Below, one piece after another: positions 34,012 to 43,605 of a stretch of DNA of 64,000 bases (position 1 is its first letter; each line of letters begins with the position of its first letter). The translations under genes were made by a program, and so were the position numbers. The notes beneath the pieces were generated by a model. It saw nothing but the letters and a program-made list of their open reading frames with translations, made no database searches and was not told the DNA's origin. The stretch covers positions 1 through 64,000 of the forward strand of contig SEFZ01000006.1 in assembly GCA_004173185.1 (NCBI GenBank), in the 5' to 3' direction. The DNA comes from Sphingomonadales bacterium (lineage in GTDB: Bacteria > Pseudomonadota > Alphaproteobacteria > Sphingomonadales > Sphingomonadaceae).

Positions 34012-34479
34012 CTAGGTGGGGATCGCCGTGGCCGAGACGATCTCGATCGCCTCGGGCTTGCCGTTGAAATCCACGCGTTCGCCTTCCTCGGCCCCGATCA
34101 GCGCTTTCGCCAGCGGCGCCGAAAATGCCACGCGGTCTGCCGTCGGATCGGCTTCGTCATGGCCGACAATGTCGATCGTCCGCATTTTGCCCGCCAGCTT
34201 GATCTGCACGCGCGCGCCAATCGCGGCCACGCCCTCTTCCGGCGGCGGCGCGATCCGCGCGGTGGTCCGGCGGGTCTGCCAATAGCGCAGCTCGCGCTTC
34301 AGCACCGCGCGCGCTTCCTCCCCGGTTGCGGCGGCGACTGCGGCCTCCAGTTCGGCTTCCTTGGCTTCGATCAATGCCAGACCCCGCGCGGTCACCATGT
34401 TCGGTCCAGCCGGCAGGGGCAGCTCGAACTTGGGTTCCATATGTTCTTCGTCGCTCTCGCGGCGAAAGGCGACGCTCAT
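34012..34479 (-). CDS. GreA/GreB family transcription elongation factor
   Basis: 155 aa from ATG 34479, which overlaps the aldo/keto reductase stop (ATGA). The N-terminal coiled coil (about 25-80: ARGLALIEAKEAELEAAVAA) leads to the C-terminal FKBP-like Gre domain (about 85-155: IGARVQIKLAGKMRTIDIVG, ISAPLAKALIGAEEGE as FSAPLAKALIGAEEGE). GreA rescues backtracked RNA polymerase by stimulating transcript cleavage. The coiled-coil tip lacks an obvious DxxE-type acidic pair that I can place with confidence, so it may be one of the Gre-like proteins with altered function. Confidence 0.85.
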   Translation of the reverse strand: MSVAFRRESDEEHMEPKFELPLPAGPNMVTARGLALIEAKEAELEAAVAAATGEEARAVLKRELRYWQTRRTTARIAPPPEEGVAAIGARVQIKLAGKMRTIDIVGHDEADPTADRVAFSAPLAKALIGAEEGERVDFNGKPEAIEIVSATAIPT

Positions 34480-35537
34480 CGCTGGGGCACTTCCTCTAGA
34501 GTGGACGAGACCTTCCAAAGATCGAGCGCGCCATCGGTTGCATGACGGTCGATTTCGGCCAGTTCATCGGCGGAGAAGCCGAGATTGTTCACCGCATCGA
34601 GCGAATCGTCGAGCTGCTCCACCGTGCGCGCACCGATCAGCGCCGAAGTGACACGCGGATCGCGCAATACCCAGGCAATCGCCATCTGCGCCAGCGTCTG
34701 CCCGCGCTTCTCGGCAATCGCATTGAGCGCGCGGATGCGGGCGATATTGTCGTCGGAAAGCAGATGCTGGCCGAGCGAGCCGCCCTTGGCCGCACGCGCA
34801 TCTTCCGGCACGCCACCCAGATATTTCGAGGTCAGCATCCCCTGCGCCATCGGCGAGAAAGCGATGCAGCCGGTGCCGAGATCGGCGAGCGTATCGAGCA
34901 GGCCGCCCTCCACCCAGCGATTGAGCATCGAATAGCTCGGCTGGTGGATCAGCAAGGGCACGCGCTCTTCGGCGAGGATCGCCGCAGCCTTGCGCGTCAG
35001 TTCCGGGGAGTAGCTGGAAATGCCGACATACAGCGCCTTGCCCTGCCGGTGCAGCTGCGCAAGCGCGCCCATCGTCTCCTCAAGCGGGGTCTTGGGATCG
35101 ACGCGATGCGAATAGAAGATGTCGACATAATCGAGCCCCATCCGCTTGAGGCTCTGGTCGCACGAGGCGATCAGATATTTTTTTGATCCGCCGACATCGC
35201 CATACGGCCCGGGCCACATATCCCAGCCCGCTTTGGTCGAGATCACCAGCTCGTCGCGGTGGCTGGCAAAATCGGTCGCCATCACGCGCCCGAAATTCTC
35301 CTCGGCGGAGCCGTAAGGCGGGCCATAATTGTTCGCGAGGTCGAAGTGCGTCACGCCGCGATCAAACGCCCGGCGCAGGATCGCGCGGCCGGTTTCGAAC
35401 ACATCGGTGCCGCCGAAATTCTGCCAGAGGCCGATCGAGATCGCCGGCAGGTCCAGCCCGCTGACACCGCAACGGCGATAGGGCATCCGGCCGTCATAGC
35501 GCACGGGATCGGCCGTGTAGGGCGTCGGAAATGCCAT
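34476..35537 (-). CDS. Aldo/keto reductase, YghZ/MgrA type
   Basis: 353 aa from ATG 35537 (MAFPTPYTADPVRYDG); an ATG five codons earlier is weaker. NADPH-dependent aldo/keto reductase: FDLANNYGPPYGSAEENFG with the catalytic Asp/Tyr, STKAGWDMWPGPYGDVGGSK (Lys), YVDIFYSHRVDPKTPLEETM (His) and a C-terminal coenzyme site VTSALIGARTVEQLDD. Length and sequence fit the L-glyceraldehyde-3-phosphate reductase group that detoxifies aldehydes. Cytoplasmic. Coupled to the Gre gene downstream; an intergenic repeat separates it from the suf operon. Confidence 0.92.
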   Translation of the reverse strand: MAFPTPYTADPVRYDGRMPYRRCGVSGLDLPAISIGLWQNFGGTDVFETGRAILRRAFDRGVTHFDLANNYGPPYGSAEENFGRVMATDFASHRDELVISTKAGWDMWPGPYGDVGGSKKYLIASCDQSLKRMGLDYVDIFYSHRVDPKTPLEETMGALAQLHRQGKALYVGISSYSPELTRKAAAILAEERVPLLIHQPSYSMLNRWVEGGLLDTLADLGTGCIAFSPMAQGMLTSKYLGGVPEDARAAKGGSLGQHLLSDDNIARIRALNAIAEKRGQTLAQMAIAWVLRDPRVTSALIGARTVEQLDDSLDAVNNLGFSADELAEIDRHATDGALDLWKVSSTLEEVPQR

Positions 35538-35561
35538 GCTGAGATGCTCCAAACAAAGAAA

Positions 35562-35642
35562 CCGCTCACCCTGAGCCTGTCGACGGGTCTTACCGGTTCA
35601 GCAGTCGAAGAGAAGATACTTCGACGCGTTCGGCATGAGCGG
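35562..35642. repeat. CCGCTCACCCTGAGC-type intergenic repeat with nested hairpins
   Basis: An 81-base element between sufA and the aldo/keto reductase gene. Outer arms CCGCTCA (35562-35568) and TGAGCGG (35636-35642) match exactly, and an inner hairpin has GTCGAAG (35604-35610) and CTTCGAC (35619-35625). CACCCTGAGCCTGTCGA is a dispersed motif known from many proteobacterial intergenic regions. Related pieces occur at 4581 and 62228. It may also terminate the suf transcript. Confidence 0.65.
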
Positions 35643-35653
35643 CACGGGAGCGT

Positions 35654-36016
35654 TTAGACGGTAAAGCTCTCGCCGCAGCCGCACGCGCCCTTGGCGTTGG
35701 GGTTGTTGAACACGAAGCCCGCGGCGAAATCGTCCTCGACCCAGTCCATCGTCGATCCGATGAGATACAGGATCGATCCGCCATCGACATAGAGCGTGCC
35801 GCCCGGCGTCTCGATCTTCTCGTCAAACGTCTTGGCTTCGGTGACGTAATCGACCGAATAGGCCAGCCCCGAACAACCCCGCTTGGGTGTCGAGAGCTTT
35901 ACGCCGATCGCCTCGGCAGGTGCCTTCGCCATCAGAGCGGCGATGCGATCATGCGCGCTGGCGGTGAGGTTCAGCGCAGCCGGGCGTTCGCGCGTAGTGG
36001 AAGGATTGGCAGCCAT
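35654..36016 (-). CDS. sufA: SufA/HesB-type Fe-S cluster carrier
   Basis: 120 aa from ATG 36016, which shares one base with the sufT stop (TGATG). A-type carrier: the three ligand Cys are in KRGCSGLAY and the C-terminal GACGCGESF. VDGGSILYLIGSTMDWVED, the conserved middle block, is present. It receives clusters from SufBCD and passes them to apo-proteins in the cytoplasm. Last gene of the suf operon; N-terminal 15 residues are unconserved. Confidence 0.95.
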   Translation of the reverse strand: MAANPSTTRERPAALNLTASAHDRIAALMAKAPAEAIGVKLSTPKRGCSGLAYSVDYVTEAKTFDEKIETPGGTLYVDGGSILYLIGSTMDWVEDDFAAGFVFNNPNAKGACGCGESFTV

Positions 36017-36474
36017 CAGAGCATCCCCAATTCGAGCTTGGCCTCGTCGGTCATCTTCTGCGGATCCCATGGCGGATCCCAGACGAGATTGACTTCGGCA
36101 TGGCCGACACCCGGCACCGAACCGACGCGCAGTTCGACTTCGGCGGGCATCGATTCCGCGACCGGGCAATTCGGCGTGGTCAGCGTCATCATCACGACCG
36201 CATGACCGTCATCGGTGACTTCGACGCCGTAGATGAGGCCCAGATCATAGATGTTCACCGGGATTTCGGGATCGTAGATTTCCTTGAGCGCCGTGATGAT
36301 CGCCTCATAGACTTCACCACCGGGCGCGCCCGCGGGTTCGGCCACGGGCTTTTGCGACAGAAAGCCCGCGAGATAATCCTTCTTGCGCTCGAAGGTCTCC
36401 ACCACGTCCTCGACGCGCGCCTTTGGCGGCGGGGCCACTGCGTCCACTTGCTCGACTTCGAACTTGTCGCTCAC
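36016..36474 (-). CDS. sufT: SufT, MIP18/DUF59 Fe-S assembly protein
   Basis: 152 aa. The DUF59 domain occupies about 55-150: ALKEIYDPEIPVNIYDLGLI, MTLTTPNCPVAESMPAEVE (conserved Cys) and VNLVWDPPWDPQKMTDEAK. The N-terminal 50 residues are a charged extension. SufT proteins help mature Fe-S enzymes; the gene is a usual member of alphaproteobacterial suf operons. Stop-start overlaps on both sides (ATGA with sufS, TGATG with sufA). Confidence 0.94.
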   Translation of the reverse strand: MSDKFEVEQVDAVAPPPKARVEDVVETFERKKDYLAGFLSQKPVAEPAGAPGGEVYEAIITALKEIYDPEIPVNIYDLGLIYGVEVTDDGHAVVMMTLTTPNCPVAESMPAEVELRVGSVPGVGHAEVNLVWDPPWDPQKMTDEAKLELGML

Positions 36475-37682
36475 CCGAAAATCCTCGTCACTCGCTCGAT
36501 ACCTTTGACCAGCGCGTCGATGTCCGACGCGCCGTTATAGACCCCGAAGCTTGCCCGCGCTGTCGCCGGCACGCCGAGCGCATCCATCAGCGGCTGCGCG
36601 CAATGATGCCCGGCGCGGATCGCGACATTGCCCTCATCCAATATGGTGGCGACATCGTGCGGGTGCACCCCCTCGACCGCGAAGCTGACAATCCCCGCCG
36701 CATCGTCCGGCCCGAACAGGCGGACGCTGTTGAGCTTGGACAAAGCCTCGCGCGCCTGCTGCACCAAAGCCGTCTCATGCGCATGAATGCGATCCAGCCC
36801 GATGCTCTCGACATAATCGATCGCAGCATGCAGCCCGACCACGCCGACGATATGCGGAGTCCCCGCCTCGAAGCGTCCGGGCGGCGGCGCATAGGTCGTG
36901 CCGGAGAAGCTCACCCGATCGATCATCGATCCGCCACCCTGATACGGCGGCATCGCGTCGAGCAGCTCGTAGCGGCCCCAGAGCACGCCGATGCCAGTGG
37001 GGCCGTAAAGCTTGTGGCCCGAAAAGACGTAAAAGTCGCAACCGAGATCGGAGACATCCACCGCCATGCGCGGCACGGCTTGGCAGCCATCCAGCAGGAT
37101 CTTCGCGCCCACCGAATGGGCAAGTTCCACCGCGCGCTTCGCATCGAGCACCGAGCCGAGCACGTTCGACACATGCGCCAGCGCGACAAGCTTATGCTTC
37201 GGCGTGAGCATCCTCGCCATCGCGTCGAGATCGATGCGCTGATCGGCAGTGAGCGGCACTACGTCGATCACCGCGCCCGTCTTCTCGGCAATCATCTGCC
37301 ACGGCACGATGTTCGAATGATGTTCCAGCGTGGAAAGCAGGATGCGGTCGTCGGCCTTCAGCTGCGTGCCCGCCCAGCAGGTCGCGACAAGATTGATCGC
37401 CTCGGTCGCGCCGCGCACGAAGACGATCTCTTCTTCCCGCCCACCGATGAATTGCGCGGTGCGGCGGCGCGCCGCTTCAAACGCCAGCGTCATATCCGCC
37501 GAGCGCTGATACACGCCGCGATGCACGGTCGCGTAGGTCTCGCCATAAGCGCGGTTGATCGCGTCGAGCACCGGCTTGGGCTTTTGCGATGTCGCCGCAG
37601 TATCGAGATACGCCCAGCCCGCCGGGATGGCTGGGAAATCAGCCAGCACGTCGAGCGGCCGCGTGTCGGTGGTCACGCTCAC
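36471..37682 (-). CDS. sufS: Cysteine desulfurase SufS
   Basis: 403 aa from GTG 37682, which overlaps the sufD stop (GTGA); a longer in-frame reading would run into sufD. Group II PLP cysteine desulfurase: YLDTAATSQKP at the start, LSTLEHHSNIVPW, PLP lysine in FSGHKLYGPTGIGVLWG and catalytic Cys in RAGHHCAQPLMD. Supplies sulfur from cysteine as persulfide to SufBCD. No sufE or sufU gene is present in the operon, as in many alphaproteobacteria. Confidence 0.96.
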   Translation of the reverse strand: MSVTTDTRPLDVLADFPAIPAGWAYLDTAATSQKPKPVLDAINRAYGETYATVHRGVYQRSADMTLAFEAARRRTAQFIGGREEEIVFVRGATEAINLVATCWAGTQLKADDRILLSTLEHHSNIVPWQMIAEKTGAVIDVVPLTADQRIDLDAMARMLTPKHKLVALAHVSNVLGSVLDAKRAVELAHSVGAKILLDGCQAVPRMAVDVSDLGCDFYVFSGHKLYGPTGIGVLWGRYELLDAMPPYQGGGSMIDRVSFSGTTYAPPPGRFEAGTPHIVGVVGLHAAIDYVESIGLDRIHAHETALVQQAREALSKLNSVRLFGPDDAAGIVSFAVEGVHPHDVATILDEGNVAIRAGHHCAQPLMDALGVPATARASFGVYNGASDIDALVKGIERVTRIFG

Positions 37683-38757
37683 AGCGCACCCTCCAGCCAC
37701 TTGTCGGCATCCGCCTCAAAGGCTTCGCGGACGGCCTCTTCCCCAATCCGCGCCAGCGCATCGGCCACGAAAGCCCGCGTCAGCAACGCGGTGGCGCGGG
37801 CTTTGTCGATGCCGCGGCTCTCGAGATAGAACAACGCCTGTTTGTCGAGCTCGCCAACCGTCGCGCCATGCGCGCACTTCACATCATCGGCAAAGATTTC
37901 GAGTTCGGGCTTGAGGTTCACCGTCGCGCTACGATCGAGCAGCAGGCCGCGCAGCGATTGCTCGCCATCAGTCTTCTGCGCGCCGCGTGCGACTTCGACG
38001 CGAGCAGCGAGGCTCGCGACCGATTTGCCGGCCGCCACCGCGCGCCAGATCTGCCGAGAGCTGCCGTCGGTTTCTTCGTGCCGCACGGTCACGGCGCATT
38101 CCTGCCGCTGCGAACCGCGCGTCAGCAGCGCACCGCCCATTTCGGCGAACGCGCTTTTGCCGGTCAGCGTCAGCGCGCCATCGATGCGCGTGCCCATTCC
38201 GCCTGCGCCGAGGAAGATCGAGATCAGGCTCGCCGCCTCTCCGATATCGGCTTCATCGCGGATCGAGACGAAGCCTGCATCCTGCAACAGCCGCACCGAG
38301 CGCATCAGCCGCGCGCCCTTGGCGAGTTCGAAGCGCGACACGCGGTTCGCCCAGCCCGCACCGGCATAGGTCTCGATCACCGAAGCGACCGAATCCTCAC
38401 CCAGCACGATCTTGGCCGGCACATGGTTCTCGCCGCCAGAGCCGAGATGGACGATCTGCACGCCCGTCACTGCGGCCTGCTTGTCGAGCGTCAGCATCCA
38501 GCCCTCGCCTTCGGCCTTGCTGCCCAGCGGGTGCGCGGTATCGGGCACGATCCGCCCGACCTGCACCGGACCCGGCCGGCTATGCGCAGGCTCGAACACG
38601 CCATCGACGAACAGCAAGCGCGGGCCTTCGATATCGAGGAACAGCGGCTTGGGATCGATCGCGTCCGCACGCGGTTCGGCTTCCGCCGCGGCCTTCAGCG
38701 TAGCCATATCCGCCCAACGCCATTCTTCCTGACGCGGCGACGGCAGTTCGAGCGTGG

Positions 38758-38761
<4 letters not shown>
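37679..38761 (-). CDS. sufD: SufD, Fe-S scaffold subunit
   Basis: 360 aa. SufB/D beta-helix protein: RLLFVDGVFEPAHS near the N-terminus, then VEVARGAQKTDGEQSLRGLL, DRSATVNLKPELEIFADDVK, CAHGATVGELDKQALFYLES and RGIDKARATALLTRAFVAD. The conserved His in CAHGATVG near the cluster-assembly interface is present. Forms SufBC2D with the flanking genes. ATGA overlap with sufC upstream and GTGA with sufS downstream. Confidence 0.95.
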
Positions 38762-39500
<739 letters not shown>

Positions 39501-39501
<1 letters not shown>

Positions 39502-40055
39502 TATTGATTTTCCTTGGTCGTATTGCCGTCGCCAACGCGCATGGTCACGATCGAGCCACTGCTGGGAGCGCTGGGCGGCGGGGGCAGCGCCTTTACGCGC
39601 TGCTTGTCATTGTCTTCGGTTTCGATCGCGATCGGGCCAATCGCACCGGCAAGCGGCGCGGTCTTGGGCTGCACGAGCTTGGGCATGTCGAAAATGTTCG
39701 GCACGCCGGTAGCGATATTGCTGCGCGCCGCGCCAATCGACGAAGGTTCGATCGCAGTCAGCTCGACGCAATCGGTCACCACATCGGCGGTCTTGGCGTA
39801 GCAGATCGGCGTTGCCTGACAGGCATTGGTGTCACGCCGCTGGCTGCCGCTGGAAACCATCACACGGCAATTGCGCAGCTTGTTGTCCGCACCCTTGTCG
39901 AACAGCATCGTCGTGGTGCCATAGATCGCCTGGACGACGATCTCGTCATACTGTTCCTCCTCCGCCGGGGGGGTGGCGGGCGTGGAGACGGGCGCAGCCG
40001 TGGTGGCGGACGGGACGTCCTGCGCGAGCAGGCCCAGGAACAAAGCAATCATCAT
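39501..40055 (-). CDS. Unknown secreted protein inside the suf operon (gene 2)
   Basis: 184 aa. A short hydrophobic N-terminus ([12 protein letters not shown]) could be a signal sequence, followed by an Ala/Pro/Thr-rich spacer and EEEQYDEIVVQAIYGTTTML. Three Cys lie in a middle segment (NCRVMVSSGSQRRDTNACQA, then ICYAKTADVVTDC), and the tail is Pro-rich. I do not recognise it. Its ATG overlaps the stop of the preceding unknown gene (ATGA), and its stop overlaps sufC (TAGTG). It is therefore fully embedded in the suf operon between sufB and sufC. An exported protein in a cytosolic pathway is unexpected; export is inferred only from the N-terminus. Confidence 0.7.
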
Positions 40056-40486
40056 CGCCCGCTCGACCGACCCTGCGTGATATCTTCCGGAACCTTCCAG
40101 AACGCGTCAATCGCGCGAAGCGCAGCTCCTGCTATTTCAATCCTATCGCCAACCGCGACCTGCCGCCTTGCCAGCAGTCGATCCGCTCTCACTTTCGATT
40201 TCTCGCGCTGGTCATGGCACGCAATCGCGCCGCTGCGCACAGCAGCGAGCCACTGTTCTTCGGTTCGCGCATAGATCGGACCAAAGGCTTCCGCAGCGGA
40301 ATTGATCCGAGTGTTGAGGCATTGGTGATACGCGCGCAAAGGGGCTTCCAACCCCTGTGGAAAATCGAGCTCGGGGTTAGCAACCTCGACGAGTTCGACG
40401 GTCGTTACGGTTTCTACCGCGGTTACAGCTTCGGCGGACTTTGCAGACACGTCCTGCATCGCGGACAGGATAAGGAGCCAGATCAT
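40052..40486 (-). CDS. Unknown protein inside the suf operon (gene 1)
   Basis: 144 aa. The N-terminus is hydrophobic but short ([15 protein letters not shown]), suggesting a weak signal or anchor. The rest is mostly helical and basic, with two Cys (YHQCLNTR and [11 protein letters not shown]), which could form a disulfide if exported. No family recognised. Starts by ATGA overlap with the sufB stop and ends by ATGA overlap with the next unknown gene, so it is translated from the suf mRNA. Confidence 0.7.
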   Translation of the reverse strand: MIWLLILSAMQDVSAKSAEAVTAVETVTTVELVEVANPELDFPQGLEAPLRAYHQCLNTRINSAAEAFGPIYARTEEQWLAAVRSGAIACHDQREKSKVRADRLLARRQVAVGDRIEIAGAALRAIDAFWKVPEDITQGRSSGR

Positions 40487-41964
40487 CCGACCGAGCCTTC
40501 CAGCGAAATCCCCAGCAGCTTCTGGGCTTCCACCGCGAACTCCATCGGCAACTGCTTGAGCACTTCGCGCGCGAAGCCGTTGACGATCAGCGCCACCGCC
40601 GCCTCCGAATCCAGCCCACGCTGCATCGCGTAAAACATCTGGTCTTCGCTGATCTTCGAAGTGGTCGCCTCATGCTCGATCTGCGCCGAGGGGTTCTTCA
40701 CTTCGATATACGGCACGGTATGCGCGCCGCATTGATCGCCGAGCAACAGACTGTCGCACTGGGTGAAGTTGCGGACATTTTCCGCGCCCGCATTCACGAG
40801 CACCCGGCCACGATAGGTGTTGTTCGATTTGCCCGCAGAGATGCCCTTCGATACGATCGTCGACTTGGTGTTCTTGCCGATATGCAGCATCTTGGTGCCG
40901 GTATCGGCCTGCTGATGGCCGTTGGTGACTGCGACCGAATAGAATTCGCCGACCGAGCCATCGCCCTGCAAAATGCACGACGGGTATTTCCAGGTGATCG
41001 CGCTGCCGGTCTCGACCTGGGTCCAGCTGACCTTCGAATTCTTGCCGGCGCACAGAGCGCGCTTGGTCACGAAATTGAAGATGCCGCCCTTGCCGTTCTC
41101 GTCGCCAGGATACCAGTTCTGGACGGTCGAATATTTGATCTCGGCATCGTCCAAAGCGACCAGCTCGACCACCGCCGCATGCAGCTGGTTCTCGTCGCGC
41201 ATCGGGGCGGTGCAGCCCTCCAGATACGAGACATAGCTGCCCTTGTCAGCGACGATCAAAGTGCGCTCGAACTGGCCGGTATTTTCGGCGTTGATGCGGA
41301 AATAGGTGCTGAGCTCCATCGGGCAGCGCACGCCCTCTGGAATGTAGACGAAGGTGCCGTCACTGAAGACAGCCGCGTTCAATGCCGAGAAGAAATTGTC
41401 GCGGACCGGCACGACCTTGCCCAGCCACTTCTTCACCAGATCGGGATACTCGCGGATCGCCTCGCTGATCGAGCGGAAGATCACGCCCGCCGATTCGAGC
41501 TCCGCGCGGAACGTGGTCGCGACCGAGACGCTGTCGAACACCGCATCCACCGCGATCTTGCGGCTGCCCTCGACGCCCGCGAGCACTTTCTGCTCCTCGA
41601 TCGGGATGCCCAGCTTTTCATAGACGCGCAGGATCTCGGGATCGACTTCGTCGAGGCTGCCCAGCTTGGGCTTCACTTTGGGCTCGGCGTAATAATACGC
41701 GTCCTGATAATCGATCTCTGGGATCTGGAGCTTCGCCCATTCGGGCAACTCCATCGTCTCCCAGATGCGGAACGCCTTGAGGCGATAGTCGAGCATCCAT
41801 TCGGGCTCGTTCTTCTTGGCCGAGATATAGCGAACGGTATCTTCGCTCAGCCCCTTGGGCGCGAATTCCTGCTCGATGTCCGAGCTGAAACCCCACTCAT
41901 ATTTCTTGTTCGCAGCGGCGAGCGCCTCTGCGTTCTTGATGCCTGCATCGATATCGGTAGCCAT
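40483..41964 (-). CDS. sufB: SufB, Fe-S scaffold subunit
   Basis: 493 aa from ATG 41964, which shares a base with the regulator stop (TAATG); the frame is open upstream within the regulator. SufB signatures: [99 protein letters not shown] and [20 protein letters not shown]. It is the scaffold on which clusters are built with SufC and SufD. Confidence 0.97.
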   Translation of the reverse strand: MATDIDAGIKNAEALAAANKKYEWGFSSDIEQEFAPKGLSEDTVRYISAKKNEPEWMLDYRLKAFRIWETMELPEWAKLQIPEIDYQDAYYYAEPKVKPKLGSLDEVDPEILRVYEKLGIPIEEQKVLAGVEGSRKIAVDAVFDSVSVATTFRAELESAGVIFRSISEAIREYPDLVKKWLGKVVPVRDNFFSALNAAVFSDGTFVYIPEGVRCPMELSTYFRINAENTGQFERTLIVADKGSYVSYLEGCTAPMRDENQLHAAVVELVALDDAEIKYSTVQNWYPGDENGKGGIFNFVTKRALCAGKNSKVSWTQVETGSAITWKYPSCILQGDGSVGEFYSVAVTNGHQQADTGTKMLHIGKNTKSTIVSKGISAGKSNNTYRGRVLVNAGAENVRNFTQCDSLLLGDQCGAHTVPYIEVKNPSAQIEHEATTSKISEDQMFYAMQRGLDSEAAVALIVNGFAREVLKQLPMEFAVEAQKLLGISLEGSVG

Positions 41965-42392
41965 TACGCGTGCTCCGCCACTTGAACCGGCTTGGACGAA
42001 AGCTGGGCGAGGTTGACCCCCGCCAGCGCGCCACGCACCGCGCCGTTCACCGCATTCCAATGCGGCTTCACCCGGCAATCCTGTTCGATCCCGCAATCAT
42101 GCTTGCCGTTGTCGACGCACGAAGTCATCGCGATCGGACCCTCGATCGCCTCGACAATATCGGCCAGGCTGATCGCGACCGGCGGGCGGGAGAGACGAAA
42201 GCCGCCCCCGGTGCCGCGCGTCGATTCGATCAGCCCCGCAGCCGAGAGCTTGCTCACCAATTTCTGCACCGTCGGCAGCGGCAGGCCCGTTTCATCGGCA
42301 AGCAGGGTCGCGTTCAAACGAATGCTCCCGCAATGCCGCGCGGCGGCGGACATCATCACAACAGCATAATCGGCTAGGCTAGACAGGCGCAT
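41964..42392 (-). CDS. Rrf2-type (IscR/SufR-like) regulator of the suf operon
   Basis: 142 aa Rrf2 protein. Winged helix-turn-helix about 1-75 ([33 protein letters not shown]), followed by three Cys in [16 protein letters not shown], the ligand pattern of Fe-S-sensing Rrf2 regulators. First gene of the suf operon. It probably senses Fe-S sufficiency through its own cluster and represses the operon. A 23-bp palindrome starts 19 bases upstream of its ATG. Confidence 0.93.
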   Translation of the reverse strand: MRLSSLADYAVVMMSAAARHCGSIRLNATLLADETGLPLPTVQKLVSKLSAAGLIESTRGTGGGFRLSRPPVAISLADIVEAIEGPIAMTSCVDNGKHDCGIEQDCRVKPHWNAVNGAVRGALAGVNLAQLSSKPVQVAEHA

Positions 42393-42410
42393 TATTGCGA
42401 ACGACTCTCA

Positions 42411-42433
42411 AATCGGATCAAATCAATCCGATT
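42411..42433. promoter_or_regulatory. Palindrome at the suf operon promoter, candidate Rrf2 operator
   Basis: AATCGGAT (42411-42418), seven-base spacer, ATCCGATT (42426-42433): perfect 8-bp arms located 19-41 bases before the regulator ATG, where a promoter must lie. It is the only such symmetry in the short gap between the suf regulator and the AraC gene, so autoregulation by the Rrf2 protein is a good guess. Confidence 0.65.
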
Positions 42434-42445
42434 GGGCATGTGGGC

Positions 42446-43390
42446 CTAGCCGCGTCTTAGGTCAACCGATTCGGGGAAAACATCGGGCAAGAAATGGAAT
42501 GTCTCGTTATCGAGCGTCACCGCCAGCACCGGATCAATCCCCGCGCGCAACGTGGTCGGCGTATGGCCGGTAAAGTGCTTGATCTCGTTGATCATGTGCG
42601 ACTGATCGGAGAATGGCGCGACGACTTCCTCGGCGCTGGCGCCCTGATAGATGCGCATCGCCGCCCCGATCGCGCGAAACTTGCGGCGCAGATGCGCGGG
42701 GCTTCCGGCGAAATATTCATTGCACAGTCGCTGTACCTGCCGCTCGCCGATGTTCGATTTGGCGCGGATCGCGCTGTAGAGATGCTCAAGCCCCGGATCG
42801 CCCGCCGCCGCCCATTCGCGCACCGCGCTCAGGAAGACGAGATGCGACTTGGGAACGGGCTTCACCTCGGAATGGCGCAGTTCGAGCAGCGGCTCCACCG
42901 CCGTCACCATCTCCTCCAGCGTGGTCATCTGGCGCAACCGCTCGAGGAAACGCGGGGCCTTCGAGCAAAACAGCGTCTCGCCATCGACGACATGGTCGGC
43001 AACCTTGTCAGCCGGCACGCCGATCAGCGCCTTCCAGCCGATCGCGCGCAGCGACACGCCGAAACAATGGACCGGCCCCTTCATCCGATAGCGCGCCGCG
43101 GCAGTCCCCGGGCCGTTGATCATGATCGGCCGGGTCTGCTCGGCATGGCCGCGCGGGAAGATAATCTCGCCCTCGCCGCGGATCATGAAGCGCAACTGGC
43201 CCAAATCCACGCGTTCGATACCTTCGATGTCGGCGGCGTCGTTGCGGAACAGATAATAGGATTCGACATAGGGCATCAGCGCGCCCATCGCCTTGCGCAA
43301 CTCTATATGCGGCTGGGGGACAGCGCTGTCCGCGTCCGATACTTCCCCTGCCCGATCGCGATCGCCCCGCATACTTCGTACTACTTCCAT
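42446..43390 (-). CDS. AraC family transcriptional regulator
   Basis: 314 aa from ATG 43390 (MEVVRSMRGD); the frame extends 22 codons further into a GC-rich hairpin, which is unlikely to be coding. N-terminal region with VESYYLFRNDAADIEGIERV and RFMIRGEGEIIFPRG. C-terminal AraC helix-turn-helix at about 215-295 (SNIGERQVQRLCNEYFAGSP, FSDQSHMINEIKHFTGHTPT). Reads toward the suf operon but has its own stop 14 bases before the suf palindrome. Target and effector unknown. Confidence 0.88.
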   Translation of the reverse strand: MEVVRSMRGDRDRAGEVSDADSAVPQPHIELRKAMGALMPYVESYYLFRNDAADIEGIERVDLGQLRFMIRGEGEIIFPRGHAEQTRPIMINGPGTAAARYRMKGPVHCFGVSLRAIGWKALIGVPADKVADHVVDGETLFCSKAPRFLERLRQMTTLEEMVTAVEPLLELRHSEVKPVPKSHLVFLSAVREWAAAGDPGLEHLYSAIRAKSNIGERQVQRLCNEYFAGSPAHLRRKFRAIGAAMRIYQGASAEEVVAPFSDQSHMINEIKHFTGHTPTTLRAGIDPVLAVTLDNETFHFLPDVFPESVDLRRG

Positions 43391-43442
43391 TTTCTGCAAT
43401 ACTTCGCAGTAAAGCGACAGAGAGAATGGTAAATAGAAAAGT

Positions 43443-43468
43443 GGCCCGGCCAGCAAGCCGGCCGGGCC
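43443..43468 (-). terminator. GC-rich hairpin in the AraC gene leader
   Basis: Arms GGCCCGGCC (43443-43451) and GGCCGGGCC (43460-43468), loop of eight. On the minus strand the stem is followed by ACTTTTCTATTT, like an intrinsic terminator, yet no minus-strand gene ends here. It would lie in the 5' leader of the AraC gene if transcription starts further right. Confidence 0.5.
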
Positions 43469-43605
43469 CTAAAGTGAAGGACGCGTCAAATGAATGAGCA
43501 TCCTCGGGTCGCACATTCTTACTGACTCAATTCGCTCAAGCCGGATTGTACGGAATCGACATACGCGTTTTGACGGAGGCGCTTTGGGGTGCAAAAGGCA
43601 CCGAT

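Noticed and set aside
36423..37829. 468-codon open frame on the plus strand over the suf region
   Set aside because: Antisense to sufS and part of sufD, both with full catalytic motifs; no independent support.
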